Of a DNA stretch of 64,000 bases, positions 46,906 to 56,290 are shown piece by piece. The stretch spans positions 248,001 through 312,000 of the forward strand of contig NZ_JACBGE010000001.1 of assembly GCF_021401345.1 (NCBI RefSeq). The letters run 5' to 3'. Each line of letters starts with the position of its first letter. Position 1 is the first letter of the stretch. Both the position numbers and the translations under genes were made by a program. The DNA is from Hydrogenophaga sp. NFH-34 (GTDB lineage Bacteria > Pseudomonadota > Gammaproteobacteria > Burkholderiales > Burkholderiaceae_C). Below the pieces are notes generated by a model that had not been told where the DNA came from, ran no database searches, and saw nothing but the letters and a program-made list of their open reading frames with translations.

Positions 46906-49900
46906 ATGATCCAGTCAACATCGAATCTGTCCGGAAGCTCGCCGCTTGCACCGATGCCGGAAACCACACAGCTGGCGCAAGCGTCTTCGGGCAGCGGCAC
47001 CAGCGCTGGAATGCCCCTTGTGTCGCCGGCCGGTGCCCAGCCCGTCGGCACCATCTCGCAAGCCACCCGTGGCGTCGAGATCGTGCGCGACGGACAGCGC
47101 ATCGCCGTCGAGGGTGCGCAGCCCCTGATGGTCGGTGACCGGGTGATCGTTCCCGAAGGTGGCCAGGCAGCGGTGGCTTTTCAGGGCACGGGCGCCAATC
47201 AGGCACCGCTGACCGGCACCCTGAAGAGCGGCACCGACGCCACGATTTCTGCGGTCAGGCTGCCCAACGGCATCGAGCAGGTGTCGGTGGATCTGGCGGC
47301 GGGCGATCTGGAGGTGTACCAGGATGGCTCGGCGGAAGCGGCAGCGCTGCTCGTAAAAAAGAGCGTGCCGGCCATGGGCGGCGGTCTGGGTCTCGGCGAG
47401 TTCGCCCTCGGTGCCCTGGGTGTGGGCGCCCTGGCCAGCCTGTTGAACGACGACGATGACAACGCGACGGATGGCGATGCTGACGCCGACGCGGATGCCG
47501 ACGCGGATGCCGATGCTGACGCCGATGCCGATGCCGATGCCGATGCCGATGCCGATGCCGATGCCGATGCCGATGCCGATGCTGACGCTGATGCTGATGC
47601 TGATGCTGATGCTGATGCGGATGCGGATGCGGATGCCGACGCTGATGCCGATGCCGATGCCGATGCCGATGCCGATGCCGATGCCGATGCCGACGCTGAC
47701 GCTGACGCTGACGCTGACGCTGACGCTGACGCTGACGCTGACGCTGACGCTGACGCTGACGCTGACGCTGACGCTGACGCTGACGCTGACGCTGATGCTG
47801 ATGCCGATGCCGATGCCGATGCCGATGCCGATGCCGATGCCGATGCTGACGCGGATGCGGATGCGGATGCGGATGCCGACGCTGACGCTGATGCCGATGC
47901 CGATGCTGACGCTGACGCTGACGCTGACGCCGATGCGGACGCTGATGCCGATGCCGATGCCGACGCTGACGCTGACGCTGACGCTGACGCTGACGCTGAC
48001 GCTGACGCTGACGCTGACGCTGACGCTGACGCCGATGCGGACGCTGACGCCGACGCCGACGCTGACGCCGACGCCGACGCAGACCAGTTGCTGGATCCAG
48101 GCACCTCGGCCGTGGATGGCCTGGTCGACGCGCTGGACGACGCCCTCGGCCTGGGTGGCGCCCTGGGGCCGGTGGTCGAGACCGTGAGCGGCCTGACCGG
48201 CCTGCTCAACGACGCGCTCGCGCCCCTGGTGGGCGGCGAATTCACGCCCGATGACCCGAACGGCCTCGATCCGGTCGACGACACCGTGAGCGATGTGGCG
48301 AACACGCTGGGCGGCCTGCTCGCTCCCGTGGTGGACGGTTTGCTGGGCAGCGGCGCCACCAGCGAACTGCTGGGCGACGTGGCCGGGCAGGTCGACTACG
48401 TGACCGATGCCATCGTCAACCTGCTGGACGACCAGGGCCTGCTCGGCAACCTGCTCTCCGGCCTGGGGCTGGGCGGTCTGACCAGTGGCCTGCTCGCGGA
48501 GGGCGGTGCCGTGGAAGGCCTGCTGGATCCGCTGCTGGGTGACCAGGGCCTGGTCACCGGCCTGCTGGCCGATGAAGGGCTGGTCGGCGGGCTGCTGGCT
48601 GACGAAGGCTTGGTGGGTGGCCTGCTCGCAGAAGACGGTCTGGTCGGCGGCCTGCTGGCCGAAGAGGGGCTGGTGGGTAGTCTGCTGGCCGAGGATGCCC
48701 TGGTGGGCGGTCTGCTCGGCGAAGACGGGCTGGTGGGCGGCTTGCTGGGCGGGCTGCTTGGCGGTGTGCTGGGCGAACAAGGCCTGGGCGGCGCCTTGCT
48801 GGGTAACGACGGTCTCGTGGGGGGCTTGCTGGTGGAAGACGGCCTGCTGGGCGGCCTCGTGGCGGAAGGCGGCGCGGTCGACGGGCTCCTGGGTGACGCG
48901 GGGCTGGTCGATGGCCTGACGGGTGGTTTGCTCGGCGAAGGCAATCCCCTGGATGGCCTGCTCGGTGGGGATCTGCTCGGCGGCCTGCTGGGTGGGGGCG
49001 GCGAGGTGCCAGAAGGGGCGATGGCCCTGCTCGACCCGGTGGACAGCCTGGCGGGCAATCTGAGCGGTGTGGTCGCCGGCCTGCCGGTGGTCGGTGACAC
49101 CCTGTCCGGCGTGCTGGCGCCCGTGGCCCCGCTGGTCGATGGCGTCACCGATCTGGGCAGTGGCCTGCTGGCCCCGGTGGTCGGTGCCGGCTTCGAGCCC
49201 AACGACCCGAACCTGCTCGATCCGGTGGACGCGGTCGTCGGCACCGTGGCGGAAACCGCCGGTGGCCTGGTGGCTCCCCTGGTCGATGGCCTGCTCGGGG
49301 CGGGCACCACCGCCGCCGTGCTGGACCCGGTGGGTGCGCAGCTCGACTTCGTGACCGATGGGGTGGCCAACGTGGTGGACGGTCTGCTCGGCGGCGACCT
49401 GCTGGGCGGTGTGCTGGGTGACGGCAACCCGCTGGGCGGCCTGCTCGGCGGTGACCTGCTGGGTGGTGTGCTCGGTGGCGGGACCGCGCCGGGTGAGGGG
49501 GCGGCCCTGCTCGACCCTGTGGACGGCCTGGCCGGCAACGTGGTCGACGTGGTGTCGGCGCTGCCGGTGGCGGGTGTGCTGCTGGAAGGCGTGGCCACCG
49601 CCGTGGCGCCCGTGGTCGACGGCGCGACCGATCTGGGCAGCGGTCTGCTGGCGCCCGTGCTGGGCGAAAGCTTCACGGCCGACAGCCCGAACACGCTGGA
49701 CCCGGTGGACGGTCTGGTGGGCACGGTGGTCGGCACCGTCGGCGGCGTGGCCGAACCCCTGGTCGACAGCGTGCTCGGCGACGGTGCCACCGCCGGTTTG
49801 GTGGAACCGGTGCTGACCCAGGTCGACTACCTGACCGACGGCGTGGCCAACGTGGTGGACGGCACGCTGGGGGGCGATCTGCTCGGCGGTGGTTTGCTGG

Positions 49901-50055
49901 GTGGCGACCTTCTGGGCGGGGATCTGCTTGGTGGCGATCTGCTTGGTGGCGATCTGCTGGGCAGCATCACGCAGCCGATCACCAGCCAGAACGACGGCGG
50001 TGCCACCGACCTGTCGCTCGGTGGGCTGCTGTCCAACACCCTGCTGGCGGCCTGA
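46906..50055 (+). CDS. Repetitive type I-secreted surface protein/adhesin with an Asp-Ala tract
   Basis: A 1049-residue, very acidic and Gly/Leu-rich protein. Residues about 45-140 form a small beta-rich domain ([31 protein letters not shown]) resembling the N-terminal retention modules of LapA-type adhesins. A hydrophobic Gly/Leu stretch (155-182) leads to an Asp-Ala dipeptide tract (191-393). Then come a DPNGLDPVD module, six decapeptides of the type [10 protein letters not shown] (548-607), two LDPVD modules of about 160 residues (from 709 and 869) and GGDLLG repeats near the C-terminus. No Sec signal and no RTX nonapeptides are seen. Downstream type I secretion genes make it the probable substrate. 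The ATG follows TTGAGGGTGTC. Confidence 0.8.
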   Translation: MIQSTSNLSGSSPLAPMPETTQLAQASSGSGTSAGMPLVSPAGAQPVGTISQATRGVEIVRDGQRIAVEGAQPLMVGDRVIVPEGGQAAVAFQGTGANQAPLTGTLKSGTDATISAVRLPNGIEQVSVDLAAGDLEVYQDGSAEAAALLVKKSVPAMGGGLGLGEFALGALGVGALASLLNDDDDNATDGDADADADADADADADADADADADADADADADADADADADADADADADADADADADADADADADADADADADADADADADADADADADADADADADADADADADADADADADADADADADADADADADADADADADADADADADADADADADADADADADADADADADADADADADADADADADADADADADADADADADADADQLLDPGTSAVDGLVDALDDALGLGGALGPVVETVSGLTGLLNDALAPLVGGEFTPDDPNGLDPVDDTVSDVANTLGGLLAPVVDGLLGSGATSELLGDVAGQVDYVTDAIVNLLDDQGLLGNLLSGLGLGGLTSGLLAEGGAVEGLLDPLLGDQGLVTGLLADEGLVGGLLADEGLVGGLLAEDGLVGGLLAEEGLVGSLLAEDALVGGLLGEDGLVGGLLGGLLGGVLGEQGLGGALLGNDGLVGGLLVEDGLLGGLVAEGGAVDGLLGDAGLVDGLTGGLLGEGNPLDGLLGGDLLGGLLGGGGEVPEGAMALLDPVDSLAGNLSGVVAGLPVVGDTLSGVLAPVAPLVDGVTDLGSGLLAPVVGAGFEPNDPNLLDPVDAVVGTVAETAGGLVAPLVDGLLGAGTTAAVLDPVGAQLDFVTDGVANVVDGLLGGDLLGGVLGDGNPLGGLLGGDLLGGVLGGGTAPGEGAALLDPVDGLAGNVVDVVSALPVAGVLLEGVATAVAPVVDGATDLGSGLLAPVLGESFTADSPNTLDPVDGLVGTVVGTVGGVAEPLVDSVLGDGATAGLVEPVLTQVDYLTDGVANVVDGTLGGDLLGGGLLGGDLLGGDLLGGDLLGGDLLGSITQPITSQNDGGATDLSLGGLLSNTLLAA
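47476..48084 (+). repeat. Hexanucleotide tandem repeat coding Asp-Ala dipeptides
   Basis: About 101 consecutive six-base units of the form GAY-GCN. They fall in homogeneous blocks: GCCGAT x10 at 47521-47580, GCTGAC x16 at 47695-47790 and GCTGAC x11 at 47965-48030. Block structure at the DNA level indicates recent expansion by slippage or unequal exchange, so unit number probably varies between strains. Confidence 0.9.
48547..48726 (+). repeat. Six 30-base repeats coding [14 protein letters not shown] decapeptides
   Basis: Six exact-length 30-base units encode [50 protein letters not shown] and [10 protein letters not shown]. Related but less regular units continue to about 48960. Confidence 0.85.
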
Positions 50056-50074
50056 ACGCGCCTTTCCTGAAACC

Positions 50075-50097
50075 CTTCCGGCGCCTGGCGCCGGAAG
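50075..50097 (+). terminator. Strong hairpin between the surface-protein gene and the lipoprotein gene
   Basis: CTTCCGGCGC (50075-50084) pairs perfectly with GCGCCGGAAG (50088-50097) around CTG. No T tract follows. Placed 20 bases after the surface-protein stop, it may stabilise that message or partly terminate it so that the secretion genes are expressed at a lower level. Confidence 0.6.
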
Positions 50098-50114
50098 CCA
50101 TCGGCACTCCCGAC

Positions 50115-50627
50115 ATGAAAACGCCTCTTCTTCTTTGGACCGGCATCGCGGTGCTGCTCGGCGGCTGCGCCAGCGTCTCGCGCGATGGCAGCGACCAGCA
50201 GGCCTATTACTACGCCTACAAACCCCAGACCGTGGCGGCACCCCAGGTGCTGCCCCTGCAGGCACCGCCGGCTGCCGCGCCCGGCCGGGGGCCGGCGGAT
50301 GTGGCGCACATCGTGTACTTCGGCTTCGACCAGTGGCATGTCGAGGCCCGGTACCAGGGCGTGGTGGCCCAGCACGGGGCCTACCTGCGCGCCCATCCCC
50401 AGCGCAAGGTGTTCCTCGAAGGCCACACCGACGAGCGCGGCGGCACCGAGTACAACCTCTCGCTGGGCCAGCGGCGCGCGGAAGCGGTGCGCAGCGAACT
50501 GCGGCGCCTCGGCGTGGCCGACCAGCAACTGGAGGCCGTGAGCTTCGGCGAGGAAAAACCCGCCGACCTGTCCCGCACGGAAGAGGGCTATCAGCTCAAC
50601 CGCCGCGTGGAGTTCAACTACCGCTGA
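50115..50627 (+). CDS. OmpA/Pal-like peptidoglycan-binding lipoprotein
   Basis: A 170-residue lipoprotein with lipobox LLGGC (Cys18), a Pro/Ala linker and a C-terminal OmpA domain: VYFGFDQWHVEARYQGVV, LEGHTDERGGTEYNLSLGQRRAEAV, and NRRVEFNYR. It should anchor the outer membrane to peptidoglycan. OmpA-like lipoproteins often accompany LapA/BapA-type adhesin secretion genes. It lies between the adhesin gene and the toroid-like gene, 5 bases before the latter's ATG. Confidence 0.87.
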   Translation: MKTPLLLWTGIAVLLGGCASVSRDGSDQQAYYYAYKPQTVAAPQVLPLQAPPAAAPGRGPADVAHIVYFGFDQWHVEARYQGVVAQHGAYLRAHPQRKVFLEGHTDERGGTEYNLSLGQRRAEAVRSELRRLGVADQQLEAVSFGEEKPADLSRTEEGYQLNRRVEFNYR

Positions 50628-50632
50628 CCGGC

Positions 50633-52351
50633 ATGTCGCTGTGCGCCCAACTGGCTGCCGTGCGTTCGGCGCTGGCACTGCCGGACGGCCCGAACGGGGC
50701 CGGGCCGGTGGTCCAGGTGCTGGAGCCCGGTTGCGTGCCGGCGCCGGACTGGCCGGCGCACACGCTGTTCTTTTCCGTCAGCGACCGGCACAGCCGAGCG
50801 CACACCCTGCACGTGCGGGCCGCGTCGTTCGACGAAGCCTGGGCGCAGGGCCAGGCGGCGGTGCTGGCGCTGTGCGCCGCACAGGGCTGGGCGGGCGACG
50901 GGCTCTGGCTGCGGGTTGACCGCGTCGAGCGGGTGCGCGTGCTGTCCTGGCAGGGGCTGCAGCAGGCGTTGCAGCGCGTCAAGCGCAACTATTTCCGCCA
51001 CGGCCTGGCGCTGGACGCGCAATGCCGCTGGGCCTTCACCGAGCAGGAGCTCAACGCCAACGCCATGCTCTACGCGGGCGGCGGCGTGGCGCATGCGCGG
51101 GTCAATCCGGCGCACTTCCAGCGCTACGGCCGCCTGCGCCATGGGGCGGACTTTGCCCTGGCGCTGGCGCCGCAGGATCCGGTGTTCCTGCTCGGCACCG
51201 CCGGCGCCTTCTGCGGCGAAGACGGGGTGGTGCACCGGCTCGTGGGCGAAGGCCCGGGCGTCGGCCGGCGCGAACAGCCGCCGCTGCGCGCTCCCGACGT
51301 GCGGGCGCTGGTGGCTTCGGGTGCGGACCACCTGGCGCGCCAGGTCCAGGCCGACGGCCGTTTCGTCTACGGCCACTTTCCGTGTTTCGGCCGCGAGATC
51401 GGCACCTACAACGCCCTGCGCCACGCCAGCACCACCTACGCCATGGCCGAGGCCTGGGGGCTGCTGGGCGGCGAGGCCCTGCGGGCGGCCACCGAGCGCG
51501 CGTTGCACCACCTGGTCCACACGCTGATCGTGCGCCGCACGCTGCCCGACGGCCGGGCCGCCGCCTTCCTGGTCGATACCGGCGGCGAAATCAAGCTCGG
51601 TGGCAACGCCGCGGCGCTGCTGGCCTTGGTCCAGCACGCGGAGACCACGGGCAGCCGCGAACACACCGCGCTGATGACCGAACTGGCCGAGGGCATCGTC
51701 TTGATGCAGGACGGACACAGCGGCGCGTTCCGGCACGTGCTCCACGCCGACGACCTGTCGCTCAAGGAGGCGTTCCGCATCATCTATTACGACGGTGAGG
51801 CCGCCTTCAGCCTGTGCCGGCTGCACGCCTTCGATGGCCAGGCCCGCTGGCTCGACCGGGTCGAAATGGCGTTCGCGCATTTCATCGACGCCCGCCACTG
51901 GCAGGCCCACGACCATTGGCTGGCCTACGCCGTCAACGAACTGACGCGGCACCGCCCCGATCCGCGCTATTTCCGCTTCGGCCTGCAGAACGTCGTGGGC
52001 CACCTGGACTTCGTGCTGCAGCGCCAGACCACCTTCCCGACCCTGCTGGAGCTGATGCTGGCCGCGCGGCGCATGCTGGACCGGCTGGCGGCCCTGCCGG
52101 CCCTGCGCCACCTGCTCGACGAGGTGGACATGGACAAATTCCAGCGCGCCCTGGCGCACCGCGCCAACCACCTGATCAACGGTTTTTTCTGGCCCGAAAT
52201 GGCGATGTTCTTCAAACGCCCGGCCTCCGTGGCCGGCGCCTTCTTCATCCGGCACCAGGCTTTTCGCGTGCGCATCGACGACATCGAACACCACCTCTCG
52301 GGCTACGTGGCCTACCACCGCTGGCTGTCGGCGCGGGAGGCGCTGGCATGA
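50633..52351 (+). CDS. Helical-toroid-like protein of unknown function in the type I secretion locus
   Basis: A 572-residue protein. The N-terminal part (about 1-210) has no recognised domain. The remainder (about 215-570) is helical with repeated hairpins and looks like an (alpha/alpha) toroid of the six-hairpin glycosidase/epimerase kind: GRFVYGHFPCFGREIGTYNALRHAS, LVDTGGEIKLGGNAAALLAL, LKEAFRIIYYDGEAAFSL, RVRIDDIEHHLSGYVAYHRW. No signal peptide or membrane segment is visible, so it should be cytoplasmic. It overlaps the Mur-like gene by ATGA. Function could be glycan or peptide modification of the exported protein, but this is a guess from fold and context. Confidence 0.7.
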   Translation: MSLCAQLAAVRSALALPDGPNGAGPVVQVLEPGCVPAPDWPAHTLFFSVSDRHSRAHTLHVRAASFDEAWAQGQAAVLALCAAQGWAGDGLWLRVDRVERVRVLSWQGLQQALQRVKRNYFRHGLALDAQCRWAFTEQELNANAMLYAGGGVAHARVNPAHFQRYGRLRHGADFALALAPQDPVFLLGTAGAFCGEDGVVHRLVGEGPGVGRREQPPLRAPDVRALVASGADHLARQVQADGRFVYGHFPCFGREIGTYNALRHASTTYAMAEAWGLLGGEALRAATERALHHLVHTLIVRRTLPDGRAAAFLVDTGGEIKLGGNAAALLALVQHAETTGSREHTALMTELAEGIVLMQDGHSGAFRHVLHADDLSLKEAFRIIYYDGEAAFSLCRLHAFDGQARWLDRVEMAFAHFIDARHWQAHDHWLAYAVNELTRHRPDPRYFRFGLQNVVGHLDFVLQRQTTFPTLLELMLAARRMLDRLAALPALRHLLDEVDMDKFQRALAHRANHLINGFFWPEMAMFFKRPASVAGAFFIRHQAFRVRIDDIEHHLSGYVAYHRWLSAREALA

Positions 52352-53157
52352 GCGCGACCGGGCACGTCAACGTGGTCGGCGCGGGGCGCTTCCTCGGCGA
52401 GGAAGCCCTGGCCAGCCTGGAAGCCGATCCGGCCCGGCTGCAGCGCATCGACCTGTCGCAGACCGTGCTGCGGCTGGGTGCCCAGGCGCGCGAGCGGTTT
52501 GGTGGCACGGTCATCGGCGTGGTCGGCGACCGGGCCGGCATTTCCTGTGCCGACCTGCTGGCCCGGGTGCTGGCGCTGCAGGCCACGGTGGGCCGCACCG
52601 AAGACCGCTTCAGCGGCGCCTTCAGCCTGGCCAGCGGCATGACGCGGCTGCCGGTGTCGGCCGACCACTGGGTGGTCGAGCTGTCCATGCTGCACCCGGC
52701 CGCGCTGCTGCGCCAGGCCCGGGCGCAGGTCTTGCTGATGGCCGATTTCCAGCGCCCCTACGCCGGCAACGGGCTGCTCGAATCGCTGGCCCGGCGGCGC
52801 CTGCTGCGCGCCATGGAGCCCGCCGGCCACGTGGTGCTGTGCCGCGACGTCGACGGCTTCGACTGGCTGGCCGAAGCGGCTCAGGCCCGGGGCCTGTCGC
52901 TCAGCACCTACGGCAGCCACCCTGCGGCGGACTATCGCCTTGAAGAACAGGCCGGCACGGTGGCGGTGCTGCGCCTGCCGGGCATCGCCGAGTCGCTGGC
53001 CACCCGCGTGCCCGGCCGCGGCTGGGCGCTGGCACTGCTGGGCGCGCTGGCGGTGCTGGCCGCTTCGGGCGGGTCGGTGCCGGGCGTGCAGGCGCACATC
53101 CCGTCGGTGTGGTCCGACGCACAGGGCCACGCACGTGGCTTTCGGGGAACCCCATGA
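52348..53157 (+). CDS. Mur-ligase-like protein with a lost ATP-binding loop
   Basis: A 269-residue protein whose middle (about 50-205) follows the central domain of MurF-type ligases: GTVIGVVGDRAGISCADLLARVL stands where ligases have G(T/S)xGKTTxK, then WVVELSM where they have VxEMG/VIELG, AQVLLMADFQ, and AGHVVLCRDVDGFDWL. The lysine and threonines of the P-loop are absent, so it should not bind ATP in the usual way. The C-terminus has a hydrophobic segment (about 224-242, GWALALLGALAVLAASGGS). It overlaps both neighbours by four bases, so it is co-translated with the toroid protein and the secretion ATPase. Function unknown; a binding or scaffold role is plausible. Confidence 0.65.
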   Translation: MSATGHVNVVGAGRFLGEEALASLEADPARLQRIDLSQTVLRLGAQARERFGGTVIGVVGDRAGISCADLLARVLALQATVGRTEDRFSGAFSLASGMTRLPVSADHWVVELSMLHPAALLRQARAQVLLMADFQRPYAGNGLLESLARRRLLRAMEPAGHVVLCRDVDGFDWLAEAAQARGLSLSTYGSHPAADYRLEEQAGTVAVLRLPGIAESLATRVPGRGWALALLGALAVLAASGGSVPGVQAHIPSVWSDAQGHARGFRGTP

Positions 53158-54956
53158 TCAAACTCCTGTTGCCGCGCCAGTTGGTGAACCGGCCGTCGGC
53201 GCGCGATGAGCAGCGCCCCTTTGCCCAGGCGCTCCCGCAGGCGTTCGAGCGCGCCTACCCGCTGCTGCGCCGTGCCGCGATGGGGTCGCTGCCGATCAGC
53301 CTGTTCGGGCTGCTGCCCTCGATCTTCGTGCTCCAGGTCTACGACCGCGTCATCTCGCGCAGCGCCACCGCCACGCTGGTGGCGCTGGTGGCCGGCATCT
53401 TCTGTTTTCTCGGGGTCGAATACTTCCTGCGCGCGCGCCGCTCGCGCGCCTTGCGCAATGCTGGCGCCACCATCGACCACCAGGTCTCGGGCGCCTTGCT
53501 CGCGTCGCTGATGCGGCGCCCGCTGCGTGTGCTCGAAGCGCGGCCGACCTCGGCCTGGCTGATGCTGTTTCGCGACGTGTCGGCGGTTCGCGGCACCGTC
53601 ACCGGCGGGCTCATGAGCGCCATCTTCGACCTGCCCATGGCCCTGTTCGCGCTGATCGTCATCGGCATCGTCGCCTGGCCGGTGCTGCCGGTGGTGCTGG
53701 TGTTCCTGGGCCTCATGGCCTTTCTGGCCTGGTGGTGGGCCGACGAGGTGCGCGCTGGCCGGGTGGAGGAGACGGCGCGGGCGCGTGACCTCGACCGCAT
53801 CGCGTCCGAAATCTGCCGGGCGCGCGAGACCATCAAGACCCTGGGGCAGGACGCGCCCGTGACCGAACTCTGGCGCCGCTCCTACGACGACTGGCTCACC
53901 GAGAGCTTCCGCAAGAACGGCGAGCTGGAAAACGCGCGCGAGGCCAGCACGGTGCTGCTGACGGTGTTTTCGGTGCTGGCGGTCACCGCCGGGGCCCTGG
54001 CCGTGACCGACCAACTGATGACCGTGGGCAGCCTGATGGCCGTGAACATGCTCGCCATCAAGGCCCTGTCGCCCGTGGCCGGCCTGGCCACCAACTGGCG
54101 CCTGCTGGCCCGCGCGTCGGAAGCGGCGCAGCGCCTGGAGACGGTGCTGTCGGAACCGGTGGAGCGCGCCGACAGCGGCCTGAACCTGCCCAAGCCCACC
54201 GGCCGGCTGCTGCTCGCGGACGTGAGCTTCACCTTCCACGAAAACGCCCGCCCGGTGTTCGAAGGGCTGAACCTGCAGATCGGCCCCACCGGCCTGCACG
54301 TCATCGTCGGCCGCAACGGGGCTGGCAAGAGCACGCTGGCCAAGCTGTTGTCGGGCCTGTACACGCCGACCAAGGGGCAGGTCCGGCTGGACGAATACGA
54401 CCTGGCGCAGTTCTCGCGCGGCGAACTGGCGCCCTGGGTGAGCACCCTGTCGCAGGAGGTCTACTGGTTCAGCGGTCCGCTCATCGACACGCTGCGGCGC
54501 ACCGCGCCCGGCCAGACGGACGAACAGATCTTCGCGGCCTGCCGGCTTTCGGGGGCGCACGAATTCATTGCTCGCCTGCCCGACGGTTACCACACCGAAG
54601 TGGGCGAGGGCGGGGCCGGGCTGTCCGTGGGCGAGCGCCGCAAGCTGGCGCTGGCGCAGCTCTTCCTGCGCCAGCCGGCCGTGCTGGTGCTCGACGAACC
54701 CAGCAACGACCTCGATTTCGCCAGCGAGGCCGCGCTCATCGCCGCGCTCTCGGCCGTGGCGCGCCAGCGCACGGTGATCGTCGTCACGCATTCGCTGCGC
54801 CTGGTTTCGGCCGCGACCCAGATCTACCACGTGCGTGATGACGGCCAGGTCGAACAGGGGCCGCCCGCCGCCATGGTGCCGCGCCTGTTCGGCGTGCAGC
54901 GCCCGTTGCCGGCCGCCCTGCCGGACATGCCTTCGCAGGCCGGAGTTCCCGCATGA
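53154..54956 (+). CDS. Type I secretion ABC transporter (ATPase plus membrane domain)
   Basis: A 600-residue inner-membrane exporter of the LapB/PrtD kind. An N-terminal membrane domain with about six helices (LPISLFGLLPSIFVLQVYDRVI, FDLPMALFALIVIGIVAW) precedes the ATPase domain with Walker A GRNGAGKST (Lys392), signature LSVGERRKLALAQ and Walker B VLVLDEPSNDLD. It lacks the C39 peptidase-like domain of bacteriocin exporters. It overlaps the Mur-like gene and the adaptor gene by four bases each. Confidence 0.9.
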   Translation: MIKLLLPRQLVNRPSARDEQRPFAQALPQAFERAYPLLRRAAMGSLPISLFGLLPSIFVLQVYDRVISRSATATLVALVAGIFCFLGVEYFLRARRSRALRNAGATIDHQVSGALLASLMRRPLRVLEARPTSAWLMLFRDVSAVRGTVTGGLMSAIFDLPMALFALIVIGIVAWPVLPVVLVFLGLMAFLAWWWADEVRAGRVEETARARDLDRIASEICRARETIKTLGQDAPVTELWRRSYDDWLTESFRKNGELENAREASTVLLTVFSVLAVTAGALAVTDQLMTVGSLMAVNMLAIKALSPVAGLATNWRLLARASEAAQRLETVLSEPVERADSGLNLPKPTGRLLLADVSFTFHENARPVFEGLNLQIGPTGLHVIVGRNGAGKSTLAKLLSGLYTPTKGQVRLDEYDLAQFSRGELAPWVSTLSQEVYWFSGPLIDTLRRTAPGQTDEQIFAACRLSGAHEFIARLPDGYHTEVGEGGAGLSVGERRKLALAQLFLRQPAVLVLDEPSNDLDFASEAALIAALSAVARQRTVIVVTHSLRLVSAATQIYHVRDDGQVEQGPPAAMVPRLFGVQRPLPAALPDMPSQAGVPA

Positions 54957-56290
54957 CAGACCGCCACCAACAGGGCGACCGCCCCGACATCCTGGCCGCG
55001 CCCGCCGCCCCGGGCGGGCCCGACACCCGCGCGCGCGACGCCTGGTCGCTGCCACGCAAGCTGCTCTGGGGCGGCGTGATCGCGCTGGCGCTGATCGGCC
55101 TGGGGTATCCGGTGGAGACCGTGGTCACGGCGCCGGGCCGGGTGATCCCGTCGGACCGGGTGAAGTCGGTGCAGCATCTGGAAGGCGGCATCGTCAGCGC
55201 TGTGCTGGTCAAGGACGGCGACCGCGTCCGCCAGGGCCAGCCGCTGGTCGAGATCGACCTCGGTGGCGCCGGCCTGAACCTGGAGGAAACCGCCGCCCGG
55301 TTCGATGCCAGCCAGGCTGCGCGCATCCGGCTGCGCGCCGAAAGCCAGGGCCAGCCGCTGGCGCGCGAGGACTTTCCGGCCTCGCTCGACGACGACGTGG
55401 TCCAGGGCCAGCTCGGCGCCTACGAAGCGCGCATGCAGGAGCAGCGCGGCCAGACGCTGGGGGCCAGCTCGGTGCTCGAACAGGCGCGCAGCCGCGAACA
55501 GGAACTGCAGGCCAAGATCGAAGGGCTGCGCCAGCGGCAGGCGCTGTACGAAAAGGAACTGAACATCTCGGAACAGCTGCTCAGCGAAAAGCTGGTGGGC
55601 CAGATCGAGGTGCTGCAGAAGCGGCGCGAGTACGAAACCGTGCGCGGGGAACTGAGCGTGGCGCGGCAGGGTCTGGTTTCGGCGCAGGCGGCCATCGCCG
55701 AAGCACGGGCCAAGCAGGCCGAGGTGGCGGGGCGTTTCCGCCGGCGCGCGTCCGACGAACTGGCCGAGGTGGAGCGCGAACTGGCCAGCCTGACCGAGAA
55801 CCTCAACCGGGCCCGCGCGCAGCGCCAGCGCACCGTGGTGCGTGCGCCCACCGAAGGCATCGTCAAGGGTTCGCGCAACCCCAGCCCGGGCTGGGTGGTC
55901 AAGCCCGGCGAGCAGATCATGGAGATCGTGCCCGACGAGGAGCAGGTGGTGGTGGAGGCGCGGCTCAGCCCCAACGACCGCGGCTTCGTCTACGCCGGTC
56001 AGCCTGCCAGGATCAAGGTCACGGCCTACGACTTCCTGCGTTACGGCACGGTCGACGGCGAGGTCACCCTGGTGGCCGCCGATGCCGACAAGGACGCTTC
56101 GGTGCCCGATTCGCCGGCCTTCTACCGCCTGCTGCTCAGCGCCAGCCAGTTCTACGTGGGCAACCGCGAAAACCGCGTGACCGCCGGCATGCAGGCCGAT
56201 GTGGACCTGCAGGTGGGGCGCGATCCCTTCATCTGGTACCTGCTGCGGCCTGTGCTCAAGCTGCAGCGCGAAGCCTTCCAGGAGCCGTGA
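54953..56290 (+). CDS. HlyD-family type I secretion adaptor
   Basis: Membrane fusion protein of 445 residues connecting the ABC exporter to the outer-membrane channel. A cytoplasmic N-terminus of about 38 residues precedes one membrane segment (LLWGGVIALALIGLGYPVETVV). The barrel-sandwich half HLEGGIVSAVLVKDGDRVRQGQPL follows, then a long coiled coil (about 130-290) and the second half TVVRAPTEGIVKGSRNPSPGWVV. The last residues read LKLQREAFQEP, typical of the family. It is coupled to both neighbours by overlapping start/stop codons. Confidence 0.92.
   Translation: MTDRHQQGDRPDILAAPAAPGGPDTRARDAWSLPRKLLWGGVIALALIGLGYPVETVVTAPGRVIPSDRVKSVQHLEGGIVSAVLVKDGDRVRQGQPLVEIDLGGAGLNLEETAARFDASQAARIRLRAESQGQPLAREDFPASLDDDVVQGQLGAYEARMQEQRGQTLGASSVLEQARSREQELQAKIEGLRQRQALYEKELNISEQLLSEKLVGQIEVLQKRREYETVRGELSVARQGLVSAQAAIAEARAKQAEVAGRFRRRASDELAEVERELASLTENLNRARAQRQRTVVRAPTEGIVKGSRNPSPGWVVKPGEQIMEIVPDEEQVVVEARLSPNDRGFVYAGQPARIKVTAYDFLRYGTVDGEVTLVAADADKDASVPDSPAFYRLLLSASQFYVGNRENRVTAGMQADVDLQVGRDPFIWYLLRPVLKLQREAFQEP

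Noticed and set aside
47476..48084. CRISPR array
   Set aside because: The repeats are contiguous six-base coding units without spacers, in frame inside a long gene.
46906..50055. RTX toxin
   Set aside because: No GGxGxDxUx nonapeptides and no toxin domain are present; the protein is better described as a repetitive non-RTX adhesin.
46915..50265. A 1116-residue open frame antisense to the adhesin gene
   Set aside because: It is open because the repeats (GAY-GCN and Gly/Leu codons) lack stop codons on the opposite strand. Its product is low-complexity Ser/Val/Ile/Gly, and the sense frame has a promoter, ribosome site and domain structure.
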